The notes: generated by a model from the letters alone, not told the origin. Counted from the first letter of the stretch, positions 53,251 through 62,416 are shown. The stretch: 64,000 bases of DNA from Odoribacter sp. AF15-53 (GCF_003479425.1 NZ_QUHC01000008.1:124001-188000); one strand, 5' to 3'. Program-made: numbers and translations.

Positions 53251-54948
53251 ATGAGAAAAGTACACTTACTGGTTACATTAGCGTTAGTTTGTTGCAGCAC
53301 GTACACGATGGCTTGCACGAACTTCTTGTTCACGAAAGGATCAACGAAAGACGGGTCTACGATGGTTACTTATTCCGCCGACTCCCATGTTCTATACGGA
53401 GAATTATATCACTGGCCCGCGATGGATTGGCCTGCCGGAAGCATGCTTGATGTCTACGAATGGGACACCGGTAAATTCATGGGAAAAATCCCGCAGGTAG
53501 CACACACGTATAACGTGGTCGGAAACATGAACGAGCATCAGTTGGCTATTTCTGAAACCACTTACGGGGGACGCAAAGAACTGGAAACACAAACCGGAGC
53601 TATTATTGATTACGGTAGTGCCATCTATATCACGTTGCAACGTGCCAAAAATGCACGCGAGGCTATCGTGGTGATGACCGACTTGATCGAGAAATACGGC
53701 TGGGCAAGTAGTGGAGAATCAATTTCTATCATCGACCCGAACGAAGTTTGGATCATCGAGATCATCGGCAAAGGCGAAGGCGAGAAAGGCGCGGTATGGG
53801 TAGCCCGCATGGTTCCGGACGGGTATGTTTCCGCACACGCTAACCAGGCCCGTATCACGACGTTCCCGTTAGAAGGCAAAACTTCCATTTCCTCGGATAA
53901 AATGAATAAAATCTACGACCCGAACATCACGACCGTGTATGCCAAGGACGTGATCTCTTTCGCGAAAGAAAAAGGCTTCTATCCCCAGGAAGGAAAAAAT
54001 AAAGATTTCAGTTTCTCGGATACTTACGCACCTGTTGATTTCAGCGGAGCCAGGGCTTGCGAAATTCGCGTATGGGCGTTCTTTAACGCCGTGAACCCGG
54101 ATATGGCCCAGTACTTTGATTACGCGACCGGAAGAAATATTCAACGTGACGGCAAAGGGTACGCCACGAACCGCATGCCTTTGTGGATCAAGCCGAGCGA
54201 GAAAGTTGACGTAATGCAAGTAATGGATTTCATGCGCGACCACCTCGAAGGAACCGAACTGGATATGAGCAAAGACATGGGCGCAGGTCCTTACGAATGT
54301 CCTTACAGATGGCGTCCGATGAGCTTTAAAGTAGATGGTAAAGAATACGTTCACGAAAGAGCAACGGCCACCCAACAAACGGGATTCACGTTCGTAGCTC
54401 AATGTAGAAATTGGTTACCCGATGAAATCGGTGGTATCCTTTGGTTTGGAGTGGACGATGCTGCCAGTTCGGTATATTTCCCGATGTATTCCGCGGCAAC
54501 CGAAGTTCCTTTTGCCTTTGCCGTGGGTAACGGAAGTATGATGGAATTCACGAACAAGGCCGCATTCTGGGTATTTAACCAAGTGACCAATTTCGCATAT
54601 ACCCGCTACAACTTGATTCACCCGGAAATTCGTGCAAAACAAGTCGCCCTTGAAAAACAATACGTTGATTTCGTGCAAATGATCGATGCCGGAGCCAAAG
54701 ATATGTTGGGCAAAAATAGAGAAGAAGCGGTTAAATTTCTCACCGATTTCTCTTGCCGTACCGGAAATCATCTGGTTGACACGTGGAGAGATTTCTACGG
54801 ATACCTGTTCTGCAAATACATGGATGGAAACGTGAAAACGGCTATCCCCGGAGAGAAAAACCCGAAAGTAGAACAACCCGCTTTACCGGAGTGGTACCTG
54901 CGGATGATTATCGAACAGACCGGGAAGAAATTAGAAGTCGTGGAATAA
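53251..54948 (+). CDS. C69-family dipeptidase, exported
   Basis: 565 aa. Signal peptide cleaved before Cys22 (YTMA-CTNFLFTKGSTKDGSTM). The N-terminal Cys is the nucleophile of the C69 (Ntn-hydrolase) fold, so signal removal also creates the active site. Further family signs: MVTYSADSH, ISETTYGGRKEL, GWASSGESISIIDPNEVWII, HANQARITTFPL. It releases dipeptides' N-terminal residues in the periplasm or outside the cell. A possible supplier of amino acids, but no transporter is adjacent. Confidence 0.92.
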   Translation: MRKVHLLVTLALVCCSTYTMACTNFLFTKGSTKDGSTMVTYSADSHVLYGELYHWPAMDWPAGSMLDVYEWDTGKFMGKIPQVAHTYNVVGNMNEHQLAISETTYGGRKELETQTGAIIDYGSAIYITLQRAKNAREAIVVMTDLIEKYGWASSGESISIIDPNEVWIIEIIGKGEGEKGAVWVARMVPDGYVSAHANQARITTFPLEGKTSISSDKMNKIYDPNITTVYAKDVISFAKEKGFYPQEGKNKDFSFSDTYAPVDFSGARACEIRVWAFFNAVNPDMAQYFDYATGRNIQRDGKGYATNRMPLWIKPSEKVDVMQVMDFMRDHLEGTELDMSKDMGAGPYECPYRWRPMSFKVDGKEYVHERATATQQTGFTFVAQCRNWLPDEIGGILWFGVDDAASSVYFPMYSAATEVPFAFAVGNGSMMEFTNKAAFWVFNQVTNFAYTRYNLIHPEIRAKQVALEKQYVDFVQMIDAGAKDMLGKNREEAVKFLTDFSCRTGNHLVDTWRDFYGYLFCKYMDGNVKTAIPGEKNPKVEQPALPEWYLRMIIEQTGKKLEVVE

Positions 54949-54966
54949 CCACGATTTCTAATTTCT

Positions 54967-55061
54967 GTTACAAGTTACAGGTTGAGCCTACGGCTCTGCA
55001 GGTTACAAGTTTTTGCCACTGTTATCATGAACTTGCCATCTGTAACTTGCAAACTTGTAAC
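54967..55061. repeat. Heptamer family B repeat, copy 2
   Basis: GTTACAAGTTACAGGTT at the left and CTGTAACTTGC...AACTTGTAAC at the right form an imperfect inverted repeat. A small hairpin GAGCCtacGGCTC and more GGTTACAAGTT units lie between them. It fills the spacer after the C69 gene. Confidence 0.8.
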
Positions 55062-55102
55062 AAATAAATATTCCGATACTTGCATCGGAATATTTATTTT
55101 TA
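55062..55102 (+). terminator. 16-bp perfect hairpin terminator
   Basis: AAATAAATATTCCGAT (55062-55077) pairs exactly with 55084-55099 around a 6-nt loop, followed by T-rich sequence. It ends the C69 unit and overlaps the rplS promoter. Confidence 0.75.
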
Positions 55103-55110
55103 TACCTTTG
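55080..55110 (+). promoter_or_regulatory. rplS promoter
   Basis: TTG (55080-55082, in the loop of the preceding hairpin), 20 bp, TACCTTTG (55103-55110). The leader is about 85 nt. Confidence 0.7.
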
Positions 55111-55201
55111 CCACTCGATTTTTAAACGTACGTAGTCTCTTACATGAAAGACTGAAGTCGTAATACTGCGTTCGATAAATAAACTTTTTAAAATAAAGAC
55201 A

Positions 55202-55555
55202 ATGGACTTAATTAAAGTTGCGGAACAAGCTTTTGCACGAGAAAACGCTACAGAACTTCCCGTATTTTCAACTGGTGATACCATCAGCGTACATTACAAA
55301 ATCGTTGAGGGAAGTAAAGAACGTGTTCAGATTTTCAAAGGTGTAGTTATCCAAATCAAGGGTACGGGCACCACGAAAACTTTTACGGTTAGAAAAATGT
55401 CTGGTAACGTAGGAGTAGAGCGTATTATTCCTTTCAATTCTCCTTTCATTCAATCAATCGAGGTGAACAAGAGAGGTGTCGTTCGTAGATCCAGAATTTA
55501 CTATTTCCGTGATCTTACCGGAAAGAAAGCAAAAATTAAAGAGAAGAAGTATTAA
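55202..55555 (+). CDS. rplS: Ribosomal protein bL19
   Basis: 117 aa: [60 protein letters not shown], and the basic tail [20 protein letters not shown]. It sits at the 30S-50S interface. Monocistronic here, with its own promoter and terminator; it is separate from rpsP/rimM/trmD. Confidence 0.98.
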   Translation: MDLIKVAEQAFARENATELPVFSTGDTISVHYKIVEGSKERVQIFKGVVIQIKGTGTTKTFTVRKMSGNVGVERIIPFNSPFIQSIEVNKRGVVRRSRIYYFRDLTGKKAKIKEKKY

Positions 55556-55573
55556 TTTGCGCTTTAGCCATAT

Positions 55574-55604
55574 AAAAAAGCCTCGTTTTGAACGAGGCTT
55601 TTTT
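55574..55604 (+). terminator. Terminator after rplS
   Basis: AAGCCTCGTT, loop TTG, AACGAGGCTT followed by T's; A's on the other side make it potentially bidirectional. Confidence 0.93.
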
Positions 55605-55759
55605 ATTTTCCTCCAACCGGAAAATAATCAACTTCAATTTTGTTTCCTCTTCATCATATCGTAACTTTAAATCACAAAATTCGTACGGTAAAAACGAACA
55701 TATTATGACAATCCACTTACAATTTAAATAAAAAAGATATTTTTCCGACGAGAAAATCC

Positions 55760-55767
55760 TAACTTTG
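55760..55767 (+). promoter_or_regulatory. -7 element of the phosphohexomutase gene
   Basis: TAACTTTG matches TAnnTTTG and lies 26 bp before the start codon. No clear -33 box. Confidence 0.45.
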
Positions 55768-55793
55768 TAAAAAGGTAATTAAAATGACCACTT

Positions 55794-57536
55794 ATGGAAA
55801 ACAACGAGATAGTAAAACTAGCTAGAGCCAAAGCCGAGAAATGGCTGGATAAGGCTTATGACGAGAAAACACGGGCTGAGGTAAAACGGATGCTGGATAA
55901 CACAGACACGGGAGATTTGGTGGAATCTTTTTATAATGATCTGGAATTCGGAACCGGAGGTTTACGCGGCATCATGGGGGCCGGAACGAACCGGATGAAC
56001 ATATACACCGTGGGAGCAGCCACCCAAGGATTTTCAAATTATATCAACCGCATGTTCCCGAACGAGAAAAAAGCCGTGTGCATCGGACATGATTGCCGAC
56101 ACAATTCCCGATACTTCGCGGAAACGGCTGCCAATATTTTCTCGGCAAACGGAATCCACGTGTATCTGTTTGAAGACCTACGCCCTACCCCGGAAATGTC
56201 GTACGCCATCCGGGAACTGGGATGTAAAGGGGGTGTTATCCTGACCGCGTCGCATAACCCGAAAGAATACAACGGCTACAAGGCTTATTGGGATGATGGT
56301 TCCCAACTCGTCCCCCCTCACGACAAGAACGTGATTAACGAGGTAAAAAAGGTACTTGTCACGGACATCAAGTTCGAACAAGCTCCCGGGATGATCACGA
56401 TTCTGGGTAAGGAATTTGATAAAAAATACCTGGATAAGGTAAAAACACTGAGCCTTTCCCCTGAAGCGATAAAGAAAGAACATGATTTGAAAATCGTGTT
56501 CACTCCCTTACATGGAACCACTTACGAACTGGTGCCGGAATCTCTTCGAAACTGGGGATTCACGAACATATATCCCGTCCCTGAACAGAGTATCCCTGAC
56601 GGAGACTTCCCGACCGTAGCTTCCGCTAACCCGGAGGAACCGGCTGCCTTCAAAATGGCCTTGGATTTGGCCCGCAAAATAGATGCAGATCTAGCCATGG
56701 CCTGTGACCCGGACGGGGATCGTATCGGTATTGCCGTGAAAAATGACGAGGGGATATGGACATTATTAAACGGAAACCAGACCAATATCATTTTCACGGA
56801 ATATATTATCCGCCGTAAAAAAGAACTGGGACAACTCACAGGGGGCGAGTACACGGTTAAAACCATCGTCACCACTGAATTAATAAAAGAGATTGCAGAG
56901 AAAAATAATATCATTTGTTACGACGTGTACACCGGATTCAAATGGATTGCCGACGTTATCCGTAAAGAAGGCGGGGAAAAATTCATTGGAGGCGGGGAAG
57001 AATCATTCGGTTACATGCCGGGAGCATTCACACGAGATAAAGACGGGGTATCCGCCACGTCCCTCATGGCTGAGATCGCGGCCTGGACGAAGATGCAGCA
57101 CAAAACTCTCTATTCTTTCCTGAAAGAGATTTACGCAAAATATGGATTTTCTCAAGAAAAAATGATCTACATCGTGCGCAAAGGTATTTCCGGAGCCCAA
57201 GAGATCAAGGCGATGATGGAAGAATTCCGCCACAACACTCCCAAAGAGATCAACGGAAGCCAAGTCATTCTGAAAAAAGATTACCTCACGTTGGAATCCA
57301 CGGATTTCCGCACGGGAGAAAAAACGCATCTTAATTTTGAAACGACTAGTGATGTGTTGCAATTTTTCCTGGCTGACGGGAGTAAAATCTCTGTTCGTCC
57401 TTCCGGAACTGAACCCAAGATCAAATTCTACTTTGAAGCCAGGGCTCAAATGAAAGACACGAACGATTACGAGCGGGCTCAACAAGAGGCAAACGCCCGA
57501 ATTGATGATATTATCAAAGACTTGAAGATTCAATGA
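55794..57536 (+). CDS. Phosphohexomutase (phosphoglucomutase/phosphomannomutase)
   Basis: 580 aa alpha-D-phosphohexomutase. Active-site phosphoserine Ser153 in TASHNPKEYNGYK, metal loop CDPDGDRIGIA, sugar-specificity loop GGGEESFGYMPG, and phosphate-binding RPSGTEPKIKF. It interconverts hexose-1- and hexose-6-phosphates (glucose, perhaps mannose) for glycogen, wall and glycan precursors. The length and GEESFGY loop are those of the long Pgm form common in Firmicutes and Bacteroidetes (PgcA-like). Convergent with the helicase gene across a 29-bp hairpin. Confidence 0.95.
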   Translation: MENNEIVKLARAKAEKWLDKAYDEKTRAEVKRMLDNTDTGDLVESFYNDLEFGTGGLRGIMGAGTNRMNIYTVGAATQGFSNYINRMFPNEKKAVCIGHDCRHNSRYFAETAANIFSANGIHVYLFEDLRPTPEMSYAIRELGCKGGVILTASHNPKEYNGYKAYWDDGSQLVPPHDKNVINEVKKVLVTDIKFEQAPGMITILGKEFDKKYLDKVKTLSLSPEAIKKEHDLKIVFTPLHGTTYELVPESLRNWGFTNIYPVPEQSIPDGDFPTVASANPEEPAAFKMALDLARKIDADLAMACDPDGDRIGIAVKNDEGIWTLLNGNQTNIIFTEYIIRRKKELGQLTGGEYTVKTIVTTELIKEIAEKNNIICYDVYTGFKWIADVIRKEGGEKFIGGGEESFGYMPGAFTRDKDGVSATSLMAEIAAWTKMQHKTLYSFLKEIYAKYGFSQEKMIYIVRKGISGAQEIKAMMEEFRHNTPKEINGSQVILKKDYLTLESTDFRTGEKTHLNFETTSDVLQFFLADGSKISVRPSGTEPKIKFYFEARAQMKDTNDYERAQQEANARIDDIIKDLKIQ

Positions 57537-57544
57537 CGCGGAGA

Positions 57545-57613
57545 GGGATGTCAAACTTAATAAACACCTCCGTTGGTGTAGCCGACGGAGGTGTTTATTA
57601 AGTTTGACATCTC
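57545..57613. terminator. 29-bp hairpin between convergent genes
   Basis: The arms 57545-57573 and 57585-57613 are complementary over 29 positions with one G-U pair; the loop is 11 nt. It fills the gap between the mutase (ends 57536) and the helicase gene (ends 57624). No T-run on either side, so termination would depend on the very stable stem or on RNase III-like cutting. Confidence 0.8.
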
Positions 57614-57623
57614 CCGCAAAACA

Positions 57624-59051
57624 TCAATCATTGACAGCCTCGATCATCTCGTCCTTAAAATTGATCAGGTATAATTTTTTACGAGCGCGGGTAAACGCCG
57701 TGTACAACCAACGCCAATATTCATCATCATAAGCTTCTTCGACCATCCACCCCGGATCAATAAACACGGCATCCCATTGTCCTCCCTGTGCTTTATGGCA
57801 GGTGACGGCATAAGCAAATTTTATTTGCAAGGCGTTATAATACTCGTTCTCTTGTATTTTTTTGAAACGCTTCTGCTTGGAAGCAATGTCCAAGTAATCC
57901 TCCTCGACAGCCATATACAACCGCCGATAATCCTCGTAACTCAAAGCCGGTTGTTCTGTTGTCAACGTATCCAGCATAACCCATGCCGTGATTTCTTCCT
58001 CGTAACCGTAGATGCTCAAGCGTGTTTTAACAAAATGGAATCCGTATAAATCCTTGTATTTCCCGACTTTCTCCACGGTTGCAATGTCCCCGTTAGCGAT
58101 AAAATCGACCTTATCGTATTCCGCTCCCCAGAAGTAATTATTCTTTACAATCATAATCTTATCTCCCCCGGTAAAAGCGTCTTCCCGGTACAAGATTCGA
58201 GAACGGATACCCGCGTTAAACCGGTTAGCCCGTTTATTGGAACGACAGATTACCATCGTTTCATCTATCCCGAATGAACTGTAACACAAATCCAGTTCTT
58301 CCAACAGATCGCCCCCTCCCACCCTCACGATATCCGGGAAACCCGAAACCCGGAGTAAAAGTTTAGCGTAAGGTCCGGCCCCGATCATTTCCCTCACTCT
58401 GGTGGCGTTAAACAATATACCGGATTGCTCGGACTGTCGCATGATATCCGTCAAATTAGCCTCGTAAATCTCCATCCCGTAACTCGCCTGCAAGAAATCT
58501 GCCTCCAAGGCGGGACTCACATCTACTCCGATCGGCGGTAATTGAGCGGTATCCCCGATCAGCACCAACCGATTATTACGCCCGTTATACACGAACTCTA
58601 TCAAATCATCTAACAAAGAACCCGTGCCAAAATTCGAATCCTGCGAATTCATCGAAATCATGGAAGCCTCGTCCACGAAGAATAAGGTGTTGGCGTTCCC
58701 GTTAAATCCTAAATTAAAAATACCGACTCCTTCCTGTGCATTTTTCTGTCTATAGATTTTTTTGTGTATCGTGAAAGCAGCTTGACGCGAATAACTGGAA
58801 AATACCTTTGCCGCCCTTCCGGTAGGAGCGAGTAACACGACCTGTTGCTCGAATTGTACCAGTGTGTTAACGATAGCTGCCACCAACGAAGTCTTTCCCG
58901 TTCCCGCAAATCCTTTCAATAAAAACAAACTTTCGGGATGACGATCGAAAAGAAAAGCAAGAAAACGTTCCATCGCAACCTGTTGCGTAGGCGAGAAGTC
59001 AAAGCCAAACTTCTCTTTTACAATACTTTCAAAATGTTCGGTTATCATCAT
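57624..59051 (-). CDS. RecD-like ATP-dependent DNA helicase (superfamily 1)
   Basis: 475 aa from Met at 59051 (MMITEHFES). The 67 codons upstream in the frame overlap the divergent gene and are hydrophobic junk, so I reject the longer start. Walker A KGFAGTGKTSLVAA, motif Ia LAPTGRAAKVF, Walker B LFFVDEASMI, GDTAQLPPIG (motif III), and the C-terminal UvrD_C_2 segment AYAVTCHKAQGGQWDAVFID with YTAFTRARKKLYLI are all visible. It is shorter than RecD2 and lacks its N-terminal domain. Likely role in DNA repair or replication restart. Confidence 0.9.
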   Translation of the reverse strand: MMITEHFESIVKEKFGFDFSPTQQVAMERFLAFLFDRHPESLFLLKGFAGTGKTSLVAAIVNTLVQFEQQVVLLAPTGRAAKVFSSYSRQAAFTIHKKIYRQKNAQEGVGIFNLGFNGNANTLFFVDEASMISMNSQDSNFGTGSLLDDLIEFVYNGRNNRLVLIGDTAQLPPIGVDVSPALEADFLQASYGMEIYEANLTDIMRQSEQSGILFNATRVREMIGAGPYAKLLLRVSGFPDIVRVGGGDLLEELDLCYSSFGIDETMVICRSNKRANRFNAGIRSRILYREDAFTGGDKIMIVKNNYFWGAEYDKVDFIANGDIATVEKVGKYKDLYGFHFVKTRLSIYGYEEEITAWVMLDTLTTEQPALSYEDYRRLYMAVEEDYLDIASKQKRFKKIQENEYYNALQIKFAYAVTCHKAQGGQWDAVFIDPGWMVEEAYDDEYWRWLYTAFTRARKKLYLINFKDEMIEAVND

Positions 59052-59070
59052 TAAATTTAATAGACAAAAC

Positions 59071-59101
59071 TGTGCCGTGATCTTTTTTTTTTTTATATTT
59101 G
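59071..59101 (+). promoter_or_regulatory. Promoter candidate for the 59232 gene
   Basis: TGTG (59071-59074), 19 bp, TATATTTG (59094-59101). The leader of about 125 nt contains a small hairpin around GGTATT/AATACC (59133-59150). Confidence 0.5.
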
Positions 59102-59231
59102 CCGACACGACAATCCGCAAAGGATTCGTGTATGGTATTGTATAAAATACCGTGTAAAGATAGAAAAAACAGCTTAAATTAACGACGAGAACTAACTTGT
59201 TTAATATATAATAAATATACTGACGAAAAAG

Positions 59232-59876
59232 ATGAAAAAACTTATTATTCAAATTCTTTTAGCAGCTGGAGCCCTCTACTTGGGATACTTGTGCTATCAA
59301 AGCGTGCAGAATCCTATTCAATTTCAAAAGTTGAAGGACCAAAGATATGCTAGGATCATCCAAAAACTGAAAGACATCAGAACCGCTCAGGATGCCTACA
59401 AAAGTATTCATAACGTGTACACGAGTAGTTTTGATACATTGATCTATTTCGTGAAACATGACTCGTTGAAGACCGTTCGCTCTATCGGAGAGCTTACCGA
59501 TGATCAGCTCGAAGAAGGTATGACGGAACAAGAAGCTCTTAAAAAAGGGTTGATTATCCGTGACACGATCCGCGTTTCCGCTTTGGAGCAATTATTCGGA
59601 AAGAACTACCCGATTGATGACCTCCGCTATGTTCCGTTTACCAAAAAGAAACATCAATTCTTGATGGGCACGAACATGATCTGGACAGATTCAGGTATCG
59701 AAGTTCCCGTTTTCGAAGCTCGTATCTCCAACATGCAGATCTTTGAAGACCTGTTTGATGAATACGAAGATGCGATTCTGGAAGAAAACGGCGAAAGAAT
59801 AAGATTAAATAAATACCCCGGATTAAAAGTGGGTAGCGTAAAAGAGGCAAACAATAACGTGGGTAACTGGGAGTAA
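59232..59876 (+). CDS. Conserved membrane-anchored protein of unknown function
   Basis: 214 aa. One N-terminal transmembrane helix (about 5-22), then a soluble domain. The segment after the membrane (YARIIQKLKDIRTAQDAYKS, HNVYTSSFDTLIYFVKHDSL) looks like the start of pilin-type or type II secretion-like subunits, in which an N-terminal helix precedes an alpha/beta core, but no prepilin cleavage motif is evident. I do not recognise a named family. It precedes the DUF3822 gene by 27 bp and rsmD, and the three are likely one operon. The rest is mixed alpha/beta with an acidic stretch near 170-185. Confidence 0.8.
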   Translation: MKKLIIQILLAAGALYLGYLCYQSVQNPIQFQKLKDQRYARIIQKLKDIRTAQDAYKSIHNVYTSSFDTLIYFVKHDSLKTVRSIGELTDDQLEEGMTEQEALKKGLIIRDTIRVSALEQLFGKNYPIDDLRYVPFTKKKHQFLMGTNMIWTDSGIEVPVFEARISNMQIFEDLFDEYEDAILEENGERIRLNKYPGLKVGSVKEANNNVGNWE

Positions 59877-59903
59877 TTTCTCAAGTACGTAAACGAATAA
59901 TAC

Positions 59904-60746
59904 ATGCAAAGCATTTATTTTGTTGACCCTAATTTTACTTACGAATTATCTACAAAATCGATATTATCCATCCGTTATGCAACGGATGGATTTTCATTTT
60001 GCGTGCATAATGCCGCGGATAAATTAGTCGTGTTCGTTCATGAACCTCATGTTGTTGATTCGAGAGAGGCCGCCGTGGCACGTTTAAAGAATTACGTGGT
60101 AAATGATGCCATCTTGAACCTTCGTTTCAAGAAAGTATACATCATGCCCTGTTTCAAAGAAAAACTTCTTGTCCCCGGAGCCTTTTTCGACAAGAATAAT
60201 GTTGCCACTTTATACACGGTAAATCAAGAGATTACACCGGACGACATGCTCCTGTATCATCATATCGAAAGCATTGATGCCTACCTGATAGAAACTATCA
60301 TTGCCTCGTTTAACGATTTTATCCGGGAACATTTCCCCGTGGTCCAAATCGTGAATGAAGCTTATCCCTTTATCCAAGGAGCCGTGGCAAAAGCCTTACA
60401 CGATACGGAACAGATATTCTTGGACATTCAGGATAATTATTTCGATATTCTATTTATCCGTAACACGGGAATTCAACTATTCAACTCATTTAGTTATAAA
60501 GCGGCAACGGACATCGTGTATTTCCTGTTGAACTGTATCAAGGAATGCGGAATTAACAAAGAAAAAGTACATCTTTCCATTTCCGGCCCGGTATCCAAGG
60601 ACTACAAATTAAAAGAATTACTTTCGGCTTATCTCCCGAATCCCTATTTTGCCAAAGAACCCCTGTTGAATAGTATCCTTCAGGATAAAGAGTTCAACGG
60701 TTCCCATTTTACTCATTTACTAAATCTTCACCGATGCGGATTATAA
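59904..60746 (+). CDS. DUF3822 protein (ASKHA-like fold)
   Basis: 280 aa, soluble. DUF3822 features: YELSTKSILSIRYATDGFSF near the start, LLYHHIESIDAYLIETIIAS, a strand pattern NYFDILFIRNTGIQLFNSF, and VHLSISGPVSKD. The family resembles actin/ATPase-like folds but lacks obvious nucleotide motifs. It overlaps the start of rsmD by 13 bp, so translation is coupled; the pairing with rsmD is conserved in Bacteroidetes, but the role is unknown. Confidence 0.85.
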   Translation: MQSIYFVDPNFTYELSTKSILSIRYATDGFSFCVHNAADKLVVFVHEPHVVDSREAAVARLKNYVVNDAILNLRFKKVYIMPCFKEKLLVPGAFFDKNNVATLYTVNQEITPDDMLLYHHIESIDAYLIETIIASFNDFIREHFPVVQIVNEAYPFIQGAVAKALHDTEQIFLDIQDNYFDILFIRNTGIQLFNSFSYKAATDIVYFLLNCIKECGINKEKVHLSISGPVSKDYKLKELLSAYLPNPYFAKEPLLNSILQDKEFNGSHFTHLLNLHRCGL

Positions 60747-61273
60747 GCGGAACACACAAGGGCAAAGTCATTGTCCCGGATAAAAACTTCAAGGCACGCC
60801 CCACGACGGATTTTGCCAAAGAGAATTTATTCAACGTGCTCAACAACTACATTGATATAGAAGATACATCCGTGCTGGATTTGTTTTCCGGCACGGGAAG
60901 TATCAGTTATGAATTCGCCTCGCGTGGGGCAAAAAAGATCGTTTCGATCGAACTGAATTATAATCACTACTCCTTTATAAAGAAAACAGCCAGTCAACTA
61001 GGCTTTAAAAACATGACGGTTTTTAAAACCAACGTGTTCGTGGCTTGTAAAAAATTAAACGGAACCACGTTCGACATTATTTTTGCCGACCCTCCCTATG
61101 ACTTGAATGAGATCAAGGATATACCGGCAGCCATTTTCGATAACAATCTGTTGGCCCCGGACGGGATAGCGATCATCGAACATCCCGGAACCGTCGACTT
61201 CTCCTCGGAACCCCATTTCTTCGAACACCGCCAATACGGTAGTGTAAACTTTTCGATCTTCAAAAGACAATAA
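60734..61273 (+). CDS. rsmD: 16S rRNA (guanine966-N2)-methyltransferase RsmD
   Basis: 179 aa. MRIISGTHKGKVIVPDKNFK, RPTTDFAKENLFNVL, SAM motif VLDLFSGTGSISYEFASRGA, and the catalytic DPPY (about residue 118) are all present. It methylates G966 of 16S rRNA in the 30S subunit. Start codon overlaps the DUF3822 stop region. Confidence 0.95.
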   Translation: MRIISGTHKGKVIVPDKNFKARPTTDFAKENLFNVLNNYIDIEDTSVLDLFSGTGSISYEFASRGAKKIVSIELNYNHYSFIKKTASQLGFKNMTVFKTNVFVACKKLNGTTFDIIFADPPYDLNEIKDIPAAIFDNNLLAPDGIAIIEHPGTVDFSSEPHFFEHRQYGSVNFSIFKRQ

Positions 61274-61287
61274 ACATATCTAATAAA

Positions 61288-61304
61288 TGTAACATTGATG
61301 TAAC
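61288..61304 (+). promoter_or_regulatory. Pho-box-like direct repeat upstream of the porin
   Basis: TGTAAC at 61288-61293 and 61299-61304, 11 bp apart, the spacing of PhoB sites. A weak -7 box TACTTTAG lies at 61337. The same hexamer is repeated four times before pstS. Confidence 0.65.
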
Positions 61305-61395
61305 CGAATCGTATTATTTAGGAAACCTTTTCAGTCTACTTTAGCTGCCGAAAACAAGAGGTATTTAATTTTAATATTAACTAAAAGTTTGACAA

Positions 61396-62382
61396 ATGAA
61401 AAGGATTTTAATTAGTGTGGTTTTAGTTGCTATTTGTTTAAGCAGTTTCGCTCAACAACAAGAAGAAAAGAAGAAATTTCAAATTAAAGGGCAACCTATC
61501 GTTACCGTGTTTGCCAATTATCACGCAGGAATCGGGAGGGCGAACAAAGAATCCGGGTTCGCATTGGATCGTGCCTATCTCGGTTACCAATTCTCTTTAA
61601 CGGAAAAACTCGGCGGAAAAGTTGTTTTCGACATGGGTTCCACGAAAGTATCCGGTTCGGATCTTGAAAGAGTGGCTTACGTGAAAAACGCAATGTTAAC
61701 CTGGAAAACCGGAAACTTCTCTTTGGATTTCGGTTTGATCGGCCTGGAGCAGTTTAACGTGCAGGAAAAATTCTGGGGATATCGCTATATCATGAAGTCT
61801 TTCCAGGATGAATACAAGTTCGGTTCCAGTGCTGACATGGGAATTCTGGGTAAATACAAGTTCACGAAATGGCTTTCTGCCGACGTGACGATCAGCAACG
61901 GGGAAGGGTACAAGAAATTGAACGGTGACAACAAGTACAGGTATGCCGCAGGCGTGACCGTTACTCCTCTTGAATCATTAACTCTTCGCACTTATTACGA
62001 TCTGGCCAGCAAAAATGTAGAAGATGACGATACGAAAGATCAACAGAATCTGGCCTTCTTCGCCGGGTACAAACACAAACTCTTCTCTATCGGTGCCGAA
62101 TACAACCAAATGTTCAATACCAAGTACAAAGAAGACAAAGATCAATCCGGTTATTCTGTTTATTCAACCGTTAAATTGGAAGAGAAATTCAACATCTTCG
62201 GAAGATACGACAACCTGAGTTCTAAAGACGATTGGAGCAGTGCTGACGGACAAAGAATCCTCGTTGGTTTGCAATACGCCCCGATCAAACAGTTGAAGAT
62301 TGCCCCGAACTTCTCTACATGGAATCCAAGAGACGGTGAATCAAGCTCTTTCGTCTATCTGAATATTGAATTCAAGTTGTAA
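61396..62382 (+). CDS. Outer-membrane porin, phosphate-selective (OprO/OprP-like)
   Basis: 328 aa with signal peptide (about 1-19, ending SSFAQ). A Lys/Gln-rich N-terminal stretch is followed by alternating strands with terminal aromatics, ending in FVYLNIEFKL, as expected for a beta-barrel. Segments such as GFALDRAYLGYQFSL and FDMGSTKVSG fit the phosphate-selective porin family. Its location between Pho-box-like repeats and upstream of pstS supports phosphate entry across the outer membrane. It could also be a general porin of that family. Confidence 0.8.
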   Translation: MKRILISVVLVAICLSSFAQQQEEKKKFQIKGQPIVTVFANYHAGIGRANKESGFALDRAYLGYQFSLTEKLGGKVVFDMGSTKVSGSDLERVAYVKNAMLTWKTGNFSLDFGLIGLEQFNVQEKFWGYRYIMKSFQDEYKFGSSADMGILGKYKFTKWLSADVTISNGEGYKKLNGDNKYRYAAGVTVTPLESLTLRTYYDLASKNVEDDDTKDQQNLAFFAGYKHKLFSIGAEYNQMFNTKYKEDKDQSGYSVYSTVKLEEKFNIFGRYDNLSSKDDWSSADGQRILVGLQYAPIKQLKIAPNFSTWNPRDGESSSFVYLNIEFKL

Positions 62383-62416
62383 CATTATTGTAACAAATGT
62401 GCAACATTCATGTAAC
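62378..62416 (+). promoter_or_regulatory. Four Pho-box half-sites before pstS
   Basis: TGTAAC (62378), TGTAAC (62389), TGCAAC (62400), TGTAAC (62411): four hexamers each 11 bp apart. The first overlaps the porin stop codon. The -7-like TAAACTTG (62427-62434) follows 10 bp later, so the array covers the -33 region, as an activator site should. Confidence 0.75.

Noticed and set aside
59052..59252. N-terminal extension of the RecD-like helicase to 59252
   Set aside because: The added 67 residues are hydrophobic and unrelated to the family, cross the divergent promoter, and overlap the start of the plus-strand gene.
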